Positions 51,337-59,754 of a stretch of DNA of 64,000 nt are shown here, piece by piece (the stretch's first letter is position 1; each line of letters starts with the position of its first letter). A program made the translations under genes and the position numbers. Source of the stretch: Halioglobus sp. (GTDB lineage Bacteria; Pseudomonadota; Gammaproteobacteria; Pseudomonadales; Halieaceae); NCBI GenBank assembly GCA_020443425.1, contig JAGRIE010000008.1, positions 78,678 to 142,677 of the forward strand. Reading direction: 5' to 3'. The notes below the pieces were generated by a model that was not told where the DNA came from, made no database searches, and saw nothing but the letters and a program-made list of their open reading frames with translations.

Positions 51337-52563
51337 CTAATCAATAACTGCAGCATTAACATAACCCGCACTTTGAGTAGCATAACTAAAGTGAAGGATA
51401 TATGTACCCGCTGCCGGAACTATGAAGTCAAGATTCTCTCCACAGATACCATCAACTCGGACCATATTTTCGTTGTAGACATGAATTTGCGTATCATAGC
51501 TACTTGGGATTGGTCCGGTACCAAGGTTTGAGCTGCACCGAGATTTTTGGATAGTTGACAGTGGCTCGTCAAGCTGGACATTTATAATAAGCCGGGCACC
51601 TGCTGAGACAGTTAATTTATAATAATTATAGAAAGTGTTTTTTGAGATCGGGTTTTGAGTTCCCGGTAGCAATGTTTTCGGATTGTTCGGTGAGCCAGCG
51701 GTTCCTGTTGGGGTGTTCACTGCCGAGCTTCCCATAACTGAAGCTATATAGAATACACCAGGAGAATTCGTAGGATATTCAAATTGGAATAAATACTGTC
51801 CAGTCTCAGGTGTAATAAAGGTAAGATTCTCTCCACAGATACCATCAACTCGAGCCATATTTTCGTTGTAGACATGAATCTGCGTATCGTAGTTGCTTGG
51901 AGTTTGGCCGGTGCCAGGGCTTGAGGCGCACCGGGATTTTTGGGTAGTCGACAGTGGAGTACTCAGTGCAGTGTGAATAATTATTCTTTCATTCTTTTGA
52001 GCCGTGTAGTGATAGTAATTAAAAAAGCTATTCGCGGATACTTGGTTTGTTGTGCTAAAGCTCATTGGGTTTGGAGAGTCCGGCGCGCCGGTTGAACAGT
52101 TTTGGTCTGAATTAATCGGACAAACATCATCAGCATCCAGTATCCCATCGTTGTCATCATCTTCATCCAACTCATTGCGCACACCATCATCATCGGTATC
52201 AATGCCTACATCCCTGAAAATTGGCATGACATACATCGAATCAAACAGTGCGAGAATCGCTGATGCATAAGGGTTGTCAGCAAGATCAATCAAACAAGCC
52301 GGTTTGGTGGAGTTGGCGCACTGGAAATCACCTCCATCAGACCACTTTTCAAACTCATAACCAGGGCTGGGTAGGGCGGTAAACGAATCACTGAACGGTA
52401 AACTCGTTACTTCAAATTCACAAACGCTAGATTCTGTACAATTTCGGACTCCGGAATGTGATTGCACAGTGCCGCCCGACGGCACTATGACTGTGACCTT
52501 GCAGCCTGTGATCAAGGCTGCTAAATAGAGGATGAGTAGTGTCTTTTTGGTGAATCCGTTCAT
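51337..52563 (-). CDS. Lipoprotein with a thrombospondin-3-like calcium segment and two duplicated PPC-like domains
   Basis: A 408-residue lipoprotein from ATG 52563 (MNGFTKKTLLILYLAALITG, lipobox ITGC). An N-terminal cysteine-containing domain (VRNCTESSVCEFEV) ends near WSDGGDFQC. Then comes a thrombospondin type 3-like acidic repeat (DTDDDGVRNELDEDDDNDGI, ending DADDVCP) that would bind calcium. Two tandem domains of about 120 residues follow, each with FxNYYxxT, STxQKSRC and YDTQIHVYNENM, and each ending with a FxxxxP-type strand. These look like the pre-peptidase C-terminal (PPC) beta-sandwich. Some Cys are shared between repeats. It is a surface or periplasmic binding protein; ligand unknown. 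Low GC and the repeats suggest acquisition by transfer. Confidence 0.72.
   Translation of the reverse strand: MNGFTKKTLLILYLAALITGCKVTVIVPSGGTVQSHSGVRNCTESSVCEFEVTSLPFSDSFTALPSPGYEFEKWSDGGDFQCANSTKPACLIDLADNPYASAILALFDSMYVMPIFRDVGIDTDDDGVRNELDEDDDNDGILDADDVCPINSDQNCSTGAPDSPNPMSFSTTNQVSANSFFNYYHYTAQKNERIIIHTALSTPLSTTQKSRCASSPGTGQTPSNYDTQIHVYNENMARVDGICGENLTFITPETGQYLFQFEYPTNSPGVFYIASVMGSSAVNTPTGTAGSPNNPKTLLPGTQNPISKNTFYNYYKLTVSAGARLIINVQLDEPLSTIQKSRCSSNLGTGPIPSSYDTQIHVYNENMVRVDGICGENLDFIVPAAGTYILHFSYATQSAGYVNAAVID
51431..51495 (-). repeat. 65-base near-identical direct repeat, copy 1
   Basis: The 65 bases 51431-51495 differ from 51824-51888 at only three positions by eye. They encode the YDTQIHVYNENM-RVDGICGENL part of the two duplicated domains, 393 bases apart. 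Such DNA-level identity inside otherwise diverged domains points to recent gene conversion or a recent duplication. Confidence 0.85.
51824..51888 (-). repeat. 65-base near-identical direct repeat, copy 2
   Basis: Partner of the repeat at 51431-51495; the three visible differences are two in the CTCG(GA/AG)CC region and one T/C after ATGAAT. Confidence 0.85.
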
Positions 52564-52746
52564 ACCTTCACTTCCCTGCTGAAATTTTTTTTGCATATTA
52601 CTCGCAAGATACAAGCCAAGCCAATATCCATGGAGTATGTAGATCAGTATTTTTGGGTTTACTGAAAACTGAAAATTAAGCTGATGATCAGCGTATGTTT
52701 CATGGAGGTTACAACGGGCTTTTGTTACCCGATTACTGAATCGGTA

Positions 52747-52797
52747 GGGTTCTACCCCACTTTTGTAAAAAATGTCAGTAAAAGTGGTGTAGAACCC
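52747..52797. repeat. 18-base inverted repeat, possible IS end pair or hairpin
   Basis: GGGTTCTACCCCACTTTT (52747-52764) and AAAAGTGGTGTAGAACCC (52780-52797) are inverted repeats with one mismatch, 15 bases apart. They lie immediately before an IS3-family transposase fragment. They could be abutted terminal inverted repeats left by a deletion, or a transcription hairpin. Confidence 0.6.
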
Positions 52798-52807
52798 GTG
52801 GCTCCAT

Positions 52808-52933
52808 AACTTTGCTTCGCTAGATGAGGCTAGGCAGGCATTGTGAGCGTGGTTCCGTTACTACAACGAGCAGCGTCCCCATCCGACCCTGGATATGAAA
52901 ACGCTCCGGGAAACTTACAAAGTGTCGGCGTAA
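52808..52933 (+). mobile_element. Remnant of an IS3-family transposase (OrfB C-terminus)
   Basis: The plus-strand frame reads NFASLDEARQAL, a TGA at 52844, then AWFRYYNEQRPHPTLDMKTL and RETYKVSA before TAA 52931. This is the C-terminal end of IS3-group OrfB (rve domain tail: ...SLEEARxxIxxWxxxYNxxRPHxxL). The in-frame stop and lack of the upstream catalytic part show it is dead. With the inverted repeat at 52747 it marks a past insertion in the island. The rest of 52564-53040 holds nothing else I can support. Confidence 0.8.
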
Positions 52934-53041
52934 GTGTGCAGGTCTAGCCGGGTCATTACTGAGCAGGGCTTGGCTCGGCTGAGCTCACCTGGGCAGGGCA
53001 GGACGGGGCGCTGAAATGGGGTTTCTAAAGAATTACAAATG

Positions 53042-53056
53042 CGTTACATTGTAACG
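53042..53056. promoter_or_regulatory. Palindromic operator before the ribbon-helix-helix gene
   Basis: CGTTACA (53042-53048) T TGTAACG (53050-53056) is a perfect palindrome around one base, 25 bases before the start of the RHH-type gene. Autoregulation by that small DNA-binding protein is likely. Confidence 0.6.
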
Positions 53057-53080
53057 AGTATCTTTTGAGGAGATTGGGGT

Positions 53081-53314
53081 TTGAGTCCAAAGAAGTCAGC
53101 AACATTGAATTTGCGGATAGATCCGTTCCTGAAAGAGGCCGTCCGGGAAGCAGCCCTTCGAGATTCCCGGAGTATCGCCAACATGGTTGAAGTGCTAATT
53201 CGGAAGCATTGCGAGGAAGTGGGCATTTCCATCCCGGAACAACAACCCCTATTTAGTGAAGAATATGATGGACGAGAGGACGCTCAAAGCACTCGTAAGC
53301 GCCGGCGCGGTTAA
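53081..53314 (+). CDS. Ribbon-helix-helix (Arc/MetJ-like) DNA-binding protein
   Basis: A 77-residue protein from TTG 53081, preceded by GAGGAG. TLNLRIDPFLKEAVREAALR followed by DSRSIANMVEVLIRKHCEE is the RHH pattern: a short DNA-contacting strand then two helices. A basic C-terminal tail KRRRG is present. RHH proteins of this kind are antitoxins or partition/transfer autoregulators. Palindrome at 53042 is its likely site. It overlaps the next gene by about 50 bases in another frame, so the two are probably co-expressed. Confidence 0.75.
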   Translation: MSPKKSATLNLRIDPFLKEAVREAALRDSRSIANMVEVLIRKHCEEVGISIPEQQPLFSEEYDGREDAQSTRKRRRG

Positions 53315-53522
53315 GCGAGTCCGTATCATCGGGGATGGGGCTTTGTTCCATGTAGAGGCAGATACGCCCACTGGTGCGGTTGCTGCGATGACGTTGAAGG
53401 GTGCTCCCAAGACCTGGCGCTCACTGGATGCTGCTGCAAAGTGGGTCAGACGATTAGGTGTGGGTACGGCCCAAGTTGAGCTGGCCCGATGGCAGCCCAG
53501 GCAAGTCAGCATGAGGCTATAG
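53265..53522 (+). CDS. ParC-family partition-associated protein
   Basis: An 85-residue protein from ATG 53265 (MMDERTLKALVSAGAVKRVR). WRSLDAAAKWVRRLGVGTAQ followed by ELARWQP is a pattern I know from small proteins annotated as ParC-family partition-associated in integrative elements and plasmids of gamma- and betaproteobacteria. A GTG at 53256 is an alternative start. It sits between the RHH gene and a cysteine-containing protein gene in a three-gene cassette that looks plasmid-derived. Confidence 0.72.
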   Translation: MMDERTLKALVSAGAVKRVRIIGDGALFHVEADTPTGAVAAMTLKGAPKTWRSLDAAAKWVRRLGVGTAQVELARWQPRQVSMRL

Positions 53523-53524
53523 AG

Positions 53525-53779
53525 GTGGAGAAGTACGATAACGATCGAACTGACCCGGCGCGGGGAGAACGAATTGAGTCCGGGCGGTGCTGCTGGCATT
53601 GCCGTTATTACATCAGGCCGAGCGTGGAACTTGTGATTGACGGAGCTGTAACAGCAATCTGTACGATAGATCGGCAAGAAGGCATTTACCCGAACTCGAT
53701 GTATCTTTCGCCGGGTGATCGTCCGAGGGAGCCATCGGAGCATTGTGATCGTTTTGAAGTGGATTATCCTACGAAGTGA
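53525..53779 (+). CDS. Small cysteine-containing element protein
   Basis: An 84-residue protein starting at GTG 53525, with GAGG eight bases earlier; ATG 53489 would add 12 residues inside the previous gene. CCWHCRYYIR and ICTIDRQEG, EHCDRFEVDY supply four cysteines and a histidine arranged as CxxC...C...C, suggesting a zinc- or iron-sulphur-binding small protein. Not a family I can name; similar frames occur after ParC-like genes in integrative elements. Confidence 0.6.
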   Translation: MEKYDNDRTDPARGERIESGRCCWHCRYYIRPSVELVIDGAVTAICTIDRQEGIYPNSMYLSPGDRPREPSEHCDRFEVDYPTK

Positions 53780-54129
53780 GTACACGAGTTTCGCGTTCTC
53801 TTTTGCCGATTCCGCGACAGCCGCTTCAGGACAAGCTATCACCGCTCCTGAGTAGAAAGCCGGTCGTGGCGGTGACCCTGATAGACGCCGAGGCTGGTTC
53901 TCTTTCCACTTCTAAGCGGACGGCCCTCATAGCATTTGTCGCACGCATAGAAAAAAAGGCCAGTGAGTGTCTTCTGTCGAAGTACACAGTGTCGTCATGG
54001 CATTTACGTGACAAGGCTTCAAGAAATCCCAGCCGGAATGATTTGAAGAGTCTAAACGTTTCCCTGGCGCTGTTTAGTAACTTCTAGTCGGCGCAGTTGA
54101 GAGACCACCAACGTGATGGATTCTAGTCC

Positions 54130-54669
54130 CTATATGTTATTCTTCAGCAGTTGCAGCAACTTTTGCCAGTGCGGTGGGTCGATAGGAAAGAAAGTGCCAA
54201 CTCTGCCGCCACCTAGGCCAGAGGACGCGACGATTTCTTTTACCTCTGTGTTATCAAGCTTTAGGGGAGACTCAGACATAGCAATATATACATCCCTAGG
54301 CATAGAAAATGTCAGCTCGGTTACTTCACCTGTACCTGGGTCTTGTGTCACGGTGTCTATGGCGGCAGCGAGTGTAAGCTGATACGGCTTCACGTGCCTA
54401 GAGGTATCGCGCTGAGTCAGTCTTGCCTTTTTTCCATGATAAAACACGACTCCATCGCCTGAGTTAAGCTGCGCGAACTTGCTATAGGGCTTCCCCCAAA
54501 TAGGCGAGTAAACTTTCATGATGCCCTTGTGGACACTGGCTTCTTGCTTCACGTCATCTAAGAAGTCGTCCACATATCCCCAGTGCGAGCCTGTAACAAC
54601 CCCCTGTGGAGCATTGAGACAAAATATCCAACCCTTGCGGGTGTCCCAGAGTGCTTCGCTTTTTGCCAT
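54130..54669 (-). CDS. EVE/PUA-like domain protein
   Basis: A 179-residue protein from ATG 54669, eight bases after GGAG; the TTG at 54681 is rejected for lack of fit. KGWIFCLNAPQGVVTGSHWG, VYSPIWGKPYSKFAQLNSGD and GVVFYHGKKARLTQRD follow the EVE/PUA-like pattern: a strand with W/F, a helix, then LxxGDxVxFYxxK. These small domains read modified bases in DNA or tRNA and are abundant near restriction and defence genes. No nuclease is fused here. It lies between the island and cas3, in the opposite direction to cas genes; whether it is linked to CRISPR is open. Confidence 0.55.
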   Translation of the reverse strand: MAKSEALWDTRKGWIFCLNAPQGVVTGSHWGYVDDFLDDVKQEASVHKGIMKVYSPIWGKPYSKFAQLNSGDGVVFYHGKKARLTQRDTSRHVKPYQLTLAAAIDTVTQDPGTGEVTELTFSMPRDVYIAMSESPLKLDNTEVKEIVASSGLGGGRVGTFFPIDPPHWQKLLQLLKNNI

Positions 54670-55128
54670 TCTAGTCTCCAATACGTCTCCATGTTGCCCC
54701 CAATTTTACAACCTAATGTTTGGTCAAAACATTAGGACCAACTTCATGTGCGACTAACTATGGGCTTCTCCCGTTGATATTAATGGTTATCGCCATTGTG
54801 AAGCAATGCTTATGGGCAGTTCCAAGAACTCACAATTGGGACCTGCCTGAAAATGCGATCTGTATATCCATACAGTGCTGCAATCATGAGCTTACTTGGA
54901 TAGATTGGCAGCCTATGTTTCGCGGCGGGCGATCAAATGTGTTCGAGTTCTCAATTTCAAACACAAACACGTATTACGTGTACTCTACTGATTTTCTGTG
55001 ACATACAGTCAGCGCAAAATAGGGTTTAACCCCGCAACCAATTATTGAGTACGAGTAGGTTTTCGGTGTGATTACTTACAGTCACAAATATTCATTAGCA
55101 CGTTAAAGCATTTGAAGAGAACAATGGA
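54670..55128. promoter_or_regulatory. Divergent intergenic region with a strong palindrome, before cas3
   Basis: The 459 bases between the EVE-like gene and cas3 contain CCTAATGTTT (54712-54721) GGTCA AAACATTAGG (54727-54736), a perfect 10-base palindrome, with an overlapping TTGGT...ACCAA pair around it. Further on there is low-GC sequence suited to promoters for both directions and a GAAGAG ribosome site before cas3. A 93-codon frame at 54720-55001 has no supporting features. The palindrome is a likely operator or hairpin for the EVE-like gene's leader. Confidence 0.55.
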
Positions 55129-57708
55129 ATGTTCCGACCCAGAAATTCAAGAGACAAAACGTCAATAGTTGTTCCGTTTGAACACTGCCTTGCAAAGACA
55201 TTCGCCGTAGAAAACGGGGTAGTCCCTGGTCGCTCAGTTAAAGAGCATTGTCAGATTGTTGGCGAAATTGCCCGGGCACTTATCGCACGCCAACCTGAAG
55301 CCCTACGCGTCAGTCTTTATCCACACAACGCACATCTGGTTGCCGCTGCCCACGACATCGGCAAGGTCTGCCCTACCTTCTATGAAAAGTTACGCCACGC
55401 TTGTTCTCCGGCGTCAGATGGCCTTATAGCACTCGAGAACATTAATCCGAAATTAGAATCTAGCTGGGGCGGGCATGCCGGCGTAAGTCAACTTACGGCT
55501 AAGGCACTAGGCGTTCCAATGTTTATTCCTGAGATTCTGGGTCAACACCATGGCTTTTCTCCACCGGTAGCCGGGTTGCGAGCAGGGGATGATAATTTCG
55601 GGGGTGCGCTCTGGCAGAAAGAACGCGAGCGGCTTGTAGAAATGCTCAAGATGACTCTGGACGCCGACTGGCCGGTGATCACATCATTAGCCCAGGCGCG
55701 TCTTCTGGCTGGCCTGACTTCGGTTTCAGACTGGATTGGATCTGGTGAGTTTTTTGAGGATCCGTCTCTGCCGTGGCAAGACAGTATCAACAAGGCACTG
55801 GATAGCGCTGGCTTCATTCCGCCAGGTTACAAGCCGGGTATGTCATTCAAGTCGGTGTTTGGTTTTGATGCGCGCCCTGCGCAGCAACAACTGATAGAGC
55901 AGGTCGTCGGATCAGGTGTGTATGTTCTGGAAGCACCGATGGGTCTCGGTAAGACCGAGGCGGCATTATATGCCGCTTACCGTTTGCTGGAAGCCGGACA
56001 GGCCAGCGGCATCTATTTTGCACTGCCTACCCAGCTTACTTCTAACAAAATCTATGACCGCTTCAATGATTTCCTTAAACACGTGCTGTCACCGGACTAT
56101 CCCCATCGCTCCTTGCTCTTACATGCTAACGCTTGGTTGCTGGAAACAGACATGGGAGAAGATGGTCGGCCCGGTGGTTCCTGGTTCAGTCAGGCGAAAC
56201 GTGGCTTGCTTGCGCCTTTTGCCGTCGGCACCATTGACCAGGCACTGATGGCTGCAATGAACGTCAAGCATGGCTTTGTACGGGCCTTCGGTTTGGCTGG
56301 CAAGGTGGTGATTCTGGATGAGGTCCATACCTACGATGCCTATACCGGCACTTTACTGGATGCTTTGGTCACTTTGTTGCGTGAGCTGGGCTGTACCGTG
56401 ATTATTCTCAGCGCAACGCTCAGCCAATCTCGTCGGCAACAGTTACTCGGGTGTGGGCTGGATAGCAATGAATATCCACTGATCACCGCGTGCCCGAACG
56501 CACAAGCGCCGCGTGAAGTTCCGGTGGAAAGTGAGCCAGGGAATGAGGTGAGCATCTTGTTGCTGGATAGCGATCAGATTGCTGTAGACGAGGCTTTACA
56601 GCGAGCTGAGCAAGGTCAACAGGTGCTATGGATTGAGAATACCGTGCCGCAAGCGCAGGAGCGATACCTTGATTTGGCAGCGCGCGCCAGCGAGCTAGGT
56701 ATAGTCTGTGGCCTGTTACATTCGCGTTATACACAGCAACAGCGGCAGAGCAATGAAGCGCGTTGGGTCGAGAGCTACGGAAAGCAGGGGCACCCAGATC
56801 GAGGCCAAGCTGGACGGATACTGATTGGCACACAAGTGCTAGAGCAGTCGCTAGATATTGATGCCGACTTTCTTGTCTCGCGTTTCGCACCGACAGATAT
56901 GCTATTGCAACGTCTCGGTCGGCTATGGCGGCACTCCGACACTCCTCGGAATGAGTATAGTCGCTGTGATGCATGGCTGCTTGCGCCGAAACTGGACGAC
57001 GCCATCGAACAGCCTCAGCAGGCGTTCGGCCACAGTGCTTTAGTCTACAGTCCGTATCTTTTGTGTCGCAGCTTAGAGGTCTGGAGGTTACGCAAGAGCG
57101 TGTGTTTGCCCCAAGATATTCGTGCGTTGATCGAACAGACCTATTGCGAACGTTTGGAAGTGGATGCCATGGCGCGATGGCTTAAGGAGCTGGATGATGG
57201 CACGCCACGGCGTAAGGGGCGTTGGGCGTTGAGTCAACTCGCGCGTATCACGCTCGCCGATAGCGGGCAGACCCTACCTGAGAATAAGGCGCAGACACGT
57301 TACAGTGAAGCTGAAAGACTTGATGTGTTGCTGCTACGCGATCTAGCGTGGTGTAGACAAGAGCAGATGAGCAAGTTGACTTTGCTGGATGGAAGAATTC
57401 TATATTTGCCCAAACTCCGCACGCAACGGACGCGAGGCCAGTGGCGAGAGCTTAGCGCGCAGCTGATGCGTCAGATAGTGGCTGTGCCAATTCAGGATGC
57501 GCCTTTGCCATTACCGCTAACTACGTTGGAGAATTTTTGTCTCCAACACTGCTTTTACCTTGGCAATCCACTTTCCGACGAGGCATTGCTACGCGTTGCG
57601 CTGGTGGAAAAAAGCGGTCGACTACGGGGCGTGTACGATGGGCCACTACATGAGAAACACGTACTGGAATATCGCAATGATCTGGGCTATCGAGTCATCA
57701 AACTTTAG
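55129..57708 (+). CDS. cas3: CRISPR-associated helicase-nuclease Cas3 (type I-E)
   Basis: An 859-residue HD nuclease plus superfamily-2 helicase. N-terminal HD motif AAAHDIGKV. Helicase motif I is APMGLGKTEAALYAAYRL, motif II is ILDEVHTYD (DExH), motif III is IILSATLSQSRRQQ, and motif VI is LQRLGRLWRHSDTPR. It is recruited by Cascade to targeted DNA and degrades it. First gene of the operon; the cas8e start follows after 11 bases. The start could also be an ATG at 55124. Length is close to E. coli Cas3 (888). GC content is below the core genome, as for the whole locus. Confidence 0.97.
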   Translation: MFRPRNSRDKTSIVVPFEHCLAKTFAVENGVVPGRSVKEHCQIVGEIARALIARQPEALRVSLYPHNAHLVAAAHDIGKVCPTFYEKLRHACSPASDGLIALENINPKLESSWGGHAGVSQLTAKALGVPMFIPEILGQHHGFSPPVAGLRAGDDNFGGALWQKERERLVEMLKMTLDADWPVITSLAQARLLAGLTSVSDWIGSGEFFEDPSLPWQDSINKALDSAGFIPPGYKPGMSFKSVFGFDARPAQQQLIEQVVGSGVYVLEAPMGLGKTEAALYAAYRLLEAGQASGIYFALPTQLTSNKIYDRFNDFLKHVLSPDYPHRSLLLHANAWLLETDMGEDGRPGGSWFSQAKRGLLAPFAVGTIDQALMAAMNVKHGFVRAFGLAGKVVILDEVHTYDAYTGTLLDALVTLLRELGCTVIILSATLSQSRRQQLLGCGLDSNEYPLITACPNAQAPREVPVESEPGNEVSILLLDSDQIAVDEALQRAEQGQQVLWIENTVPQAQERYLDLAARASELGIVCGLLHSRYTQQQRQSNEARWVESYGKQGHPDRGQAGRILIGTQVLEQSLDIDADFLVSRFAPTDMLLQRLGRLWRHSDTPRNEYSRCDAWLLAPKLDDAIEQPQQAFGHSALVYSPYLLCRSLEVWRLRKSVCLPQDIRALIEQTYCERLEVDAMARWLKELDDGTPRRKGRWALSQLARITLADSGQTLPENKAQTRYSEAERLDVLLLRDLAWCRQEQMSKLTLLDGRILYLPKLRTQRTRGQWRELSAQLMRQIVAVPIQDAPLPLPLTTLENFCLQHCFYLGNPLSDEALLRVALVEKSGRLRGVYDGPLHEKHVLEYRNDLGYRVIKL

Positions 57709-57719
57709 AGAAGGACGAA

Positions 57720-59216
57720 ATGGATAACCGATTTAACCTCATTGATGAAGACTGGATTCCAGTCGCCGACCACGGGCGGGTCAGTTTGGGTAAACTGTTC
57801 AGCAATGCACATTACCGTAGTCTTGGCGGAAACCCAGTACAGAAAATAGCGATATTTAAGTTGCTATTGGCTATCGCCCAAGCGGCAGCGACCCCGAAAG
57901 ACGATGGCGAGTGGCTGGCCCTCGGCGCAGAAGGGCTTGCGCAACGTTGCCTAGCCTATCTACAGAAATGGCATTCGCGTTTCTACCTTTATGGCGAGAG
58001 CCCGTTTCTACAGATACCAGCGATTGCTGCGGCGAGAGTTCAACAGTTCGGTGCGGTGATGGCAGAGGTGTCCACTGGAAACACTACTGTGCTGAACCAG
58101 GGACAAGTAGAGCGAGAGTTAGATGAAGCTGATAGGGCGGTTTTACTACTGACACTAATGGGCTTTGCTCTATCGGGTAAAAAGACCGACAACAGCGTGG
58201 TACTGACTGCAGGCTATGCCGGTAAGCGCAACAGTAAGGGCAAGGCGTCAACTGGCAAGCCGGGACCTAGCGTTGCTCATATGGGCCTATTGCATACATT
58301 TCTCATCGGTAAAAGTCTACAACAAAGTGTGTGGCTAAATTTGTTAACCCAACAACAAGTAGGTCAGATGAAAATCTATTCTGCAGGGGTGGGTATTGCA
58401 CCCTGGGAGAAAATGCCGGCGGGAGAGGATTGTCTGGTAGCCAGAACTCTGCGCGATTCATTAATTGGTCGACTATTGCCATTGAGTAGATTTTGTTTGT
58501 TAACAGACGATGGGATGCATTACTCAGAAGGAATAGCACACGCCGGCTATAAGGATGGGATGGTGGATCCAAGCATGGCGGTCAATTATTCAGGTACTGA
58601 CCCCAAGGCGCTTTGGGTGGATCCAGAAAAACGACCATGGCGAGCATTAACTGCCCTTCTGGGGTTTATCCAGCAATCTGAGGGTCACAGCTTTCAATGT
58701 TGGCAGGTGCGTTGCAGTCTTGATCGCGCACGGGATCAGGTCAAGCTATTTGCTCTCTGGTCCGGCGGGCTACGCGTCAGCAGTAATGCTGGCGAACAAT
58801 ATGTTTCGGGCACAGATGACTTCGTTGAATCAGAAATCTGGCTGCATAGCGATATGCTCGGGCAATCCTGGTTTACCCATCTTAAGCACGAAATGGATGC
58901 GCTGGAAGATCTGGCGAGGAACCTTTATGGACGGGTAATGGGCTATTACAAGGAATTGACTGTAGACGGCGGGAAATGGGCGCCCCAGGCCACCAACTTG
59001 TTCTGGCAGTTGTGCGAGCGCAACTTCCAACAACTTGTTGATCACTGCGACCAGAGTGGGCCTGCCAAGGCCGAGCGACGTAAATTGCGCAGGCGTTTTT
59101 CTGGCTACGCGCATCAAGCGTATAACCTGTCTTGTCCACGAGATACGGCCCGCCAACTTAGCGCCTGGGCTAAGCAGAAACCGAACAACAGCATTTATCT
59201 GAGACAGGAGATTTAG
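57720..59216 (+). CDS. cas8e: Cascade large subunit Cas8e (CasA/Cse1)
   Basis: A 498-residue large subunit. The N-terminal signature is FNLIDEDWIPVADHGRVSLG, the CasA-type start, then NPVQKIAIFKLLLAIAQAAA. Cas8e recognises the PAM and recruits Cas3 in the type I-E Cascade complex. GC and codon character match the other cas genes. Gap of 11 bases after cas3 and five to the small-subunit start. The C-terminal region includes PKALWVDPEKRPWRALTALL, also family-typical. Confidence 0.95.
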   Translation: MDNRFNLIDEDWIPVADHGRVSLGKLFSNAHYRSLGGNPVQKIAIFKLLLAIAQAAATPKDDGEWLALGAEGLAQRCLAYLQKWHSRFYLYGESPFLQIPAIAAARVQQFGAVMAEVSTGNTTVLNQGQVERELDEADRAVLLLTLMGFALSGKKTDNSVVLTAGYAGKRNSKGKASTGKPGPSVAHMGLLHTFLIGKSLQQSVWLNLLTQQQVGQMKIYSAGVGIAPWEKMPAGEDCLVARTLRDSLIGRLLPLSRFCLLTDDGMHYSEGIAHAGYKDGMVDPSMAVNYSGTDPKALWVDPEKRPWRALTALLGFIQQSEGHSFQCWQVRCSLDRARDQVKLFALWSGGLRVSSNAGEQYVSGTDDFVESEIWLHSDMLGQSWFTHLKHEMDALEDLARNLYGRVMGYYKELTVDGGKWAPQATNLFWQLCERNFQQLVDHCDQSGPAKAERRKLRRRFSGYAHQAYNLSCPRDTARQLSAWAKQKPNNSIYLRQEI

Positions 59217-59220
59217 TACC

Positions 59221-59754
59221 GTGAGTGAAAAAAAATCTGTTGCAGCGCAACACCGTGAGTCGGGGTTCGTGGAAGCCGTAATTACCCGTTGCCTTTCCGA
59301 CAAGGGTTTGTCTGCACGCTTGCGGCGCGCAGACAACCCGGCAACTGAATATCAGAGCTGGGACCTTCTCGGTCGCATGGGCATTGATCTGGAAAATGAC
59401 AACCAACGCCTACCATTTGTTACTGTGGCCGCTGCAATCGCCAAAACCAAGGCTGAAAAAAATGGCAGACTAAGCTTAGGTAGCGCACTTGCAGCCTGTT
59501 ACGAAGACGGCAACAAAAGCGACCAGGCGACCGCTCGGCTGCGCCGCTTACTTGCCTGTAATGAATTGGAAGAGCTTTGCCGTATTTTGCGCCCAATGCT
59601 TGCATTGATCGACAGTAAGGTAGATCAAACTCTCGATTTTACTCGTCTTCTTATACAGTTGCGAAAGTTTGGCTATAACGCCCAGAGTATAAAAGCGCAG
59701 TGGGCCCAAGAGTTTTACAGTCAGGCGCTTGCTTCGGTGGAGGCGGCAGTATGA
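59221..59754 (+). CDS. cas11: Cascade small subunit Cas11 (CasB/Cse2)
   Basis: A 177-residue all-helical protein, GTG 59221 preceded by CAGGAG. WDLLGRMGIDLENDNQRLPF, TARLRRLLACNELEELCRIL and LIQLRKFGYNAQSIKAQWAQ match Cse2 (R-rich helices binding the displaced strand). Present in two copies per Cascade. Its TGA overlaps the ATG of the next gene. Confidence 0.95.
   Translation: MSEKKSVAAQHRESGFVEAVITRCLSDKGLSARLRRADNPATEYQSWDLLGRMGIDLENDNQRLPFVTVAAAIAKTKAEKNGRLSLGSALAACYEDGNKSDQATARLRRLLACNELEELCRILRPMLALIDSKVDQTLDFTRLLIQLRKFGYNAQSIKAQWAQEFYSQALASVEAAV

Noticed and set aside
53776-54087. 103-codon plus-strand frame overlapping the end of the Cys-containing gene
   Set aside because: The GTG overlap with the preceding stop is suggestive, but the translation is serine/arginine/leucine-rich with no fold-like pattern; not reported as a gene.
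44900-54100. Search by eye for a second copy of the tRNA-Arg 3' end (attR)
   Set aside because: None found; the right edge of the island is either outside the window or degraded.
54720-55001. 93-codon frame before cas3
   Set aside because: Starts inside the palindrome, no ribosome site, and no recognisable features.
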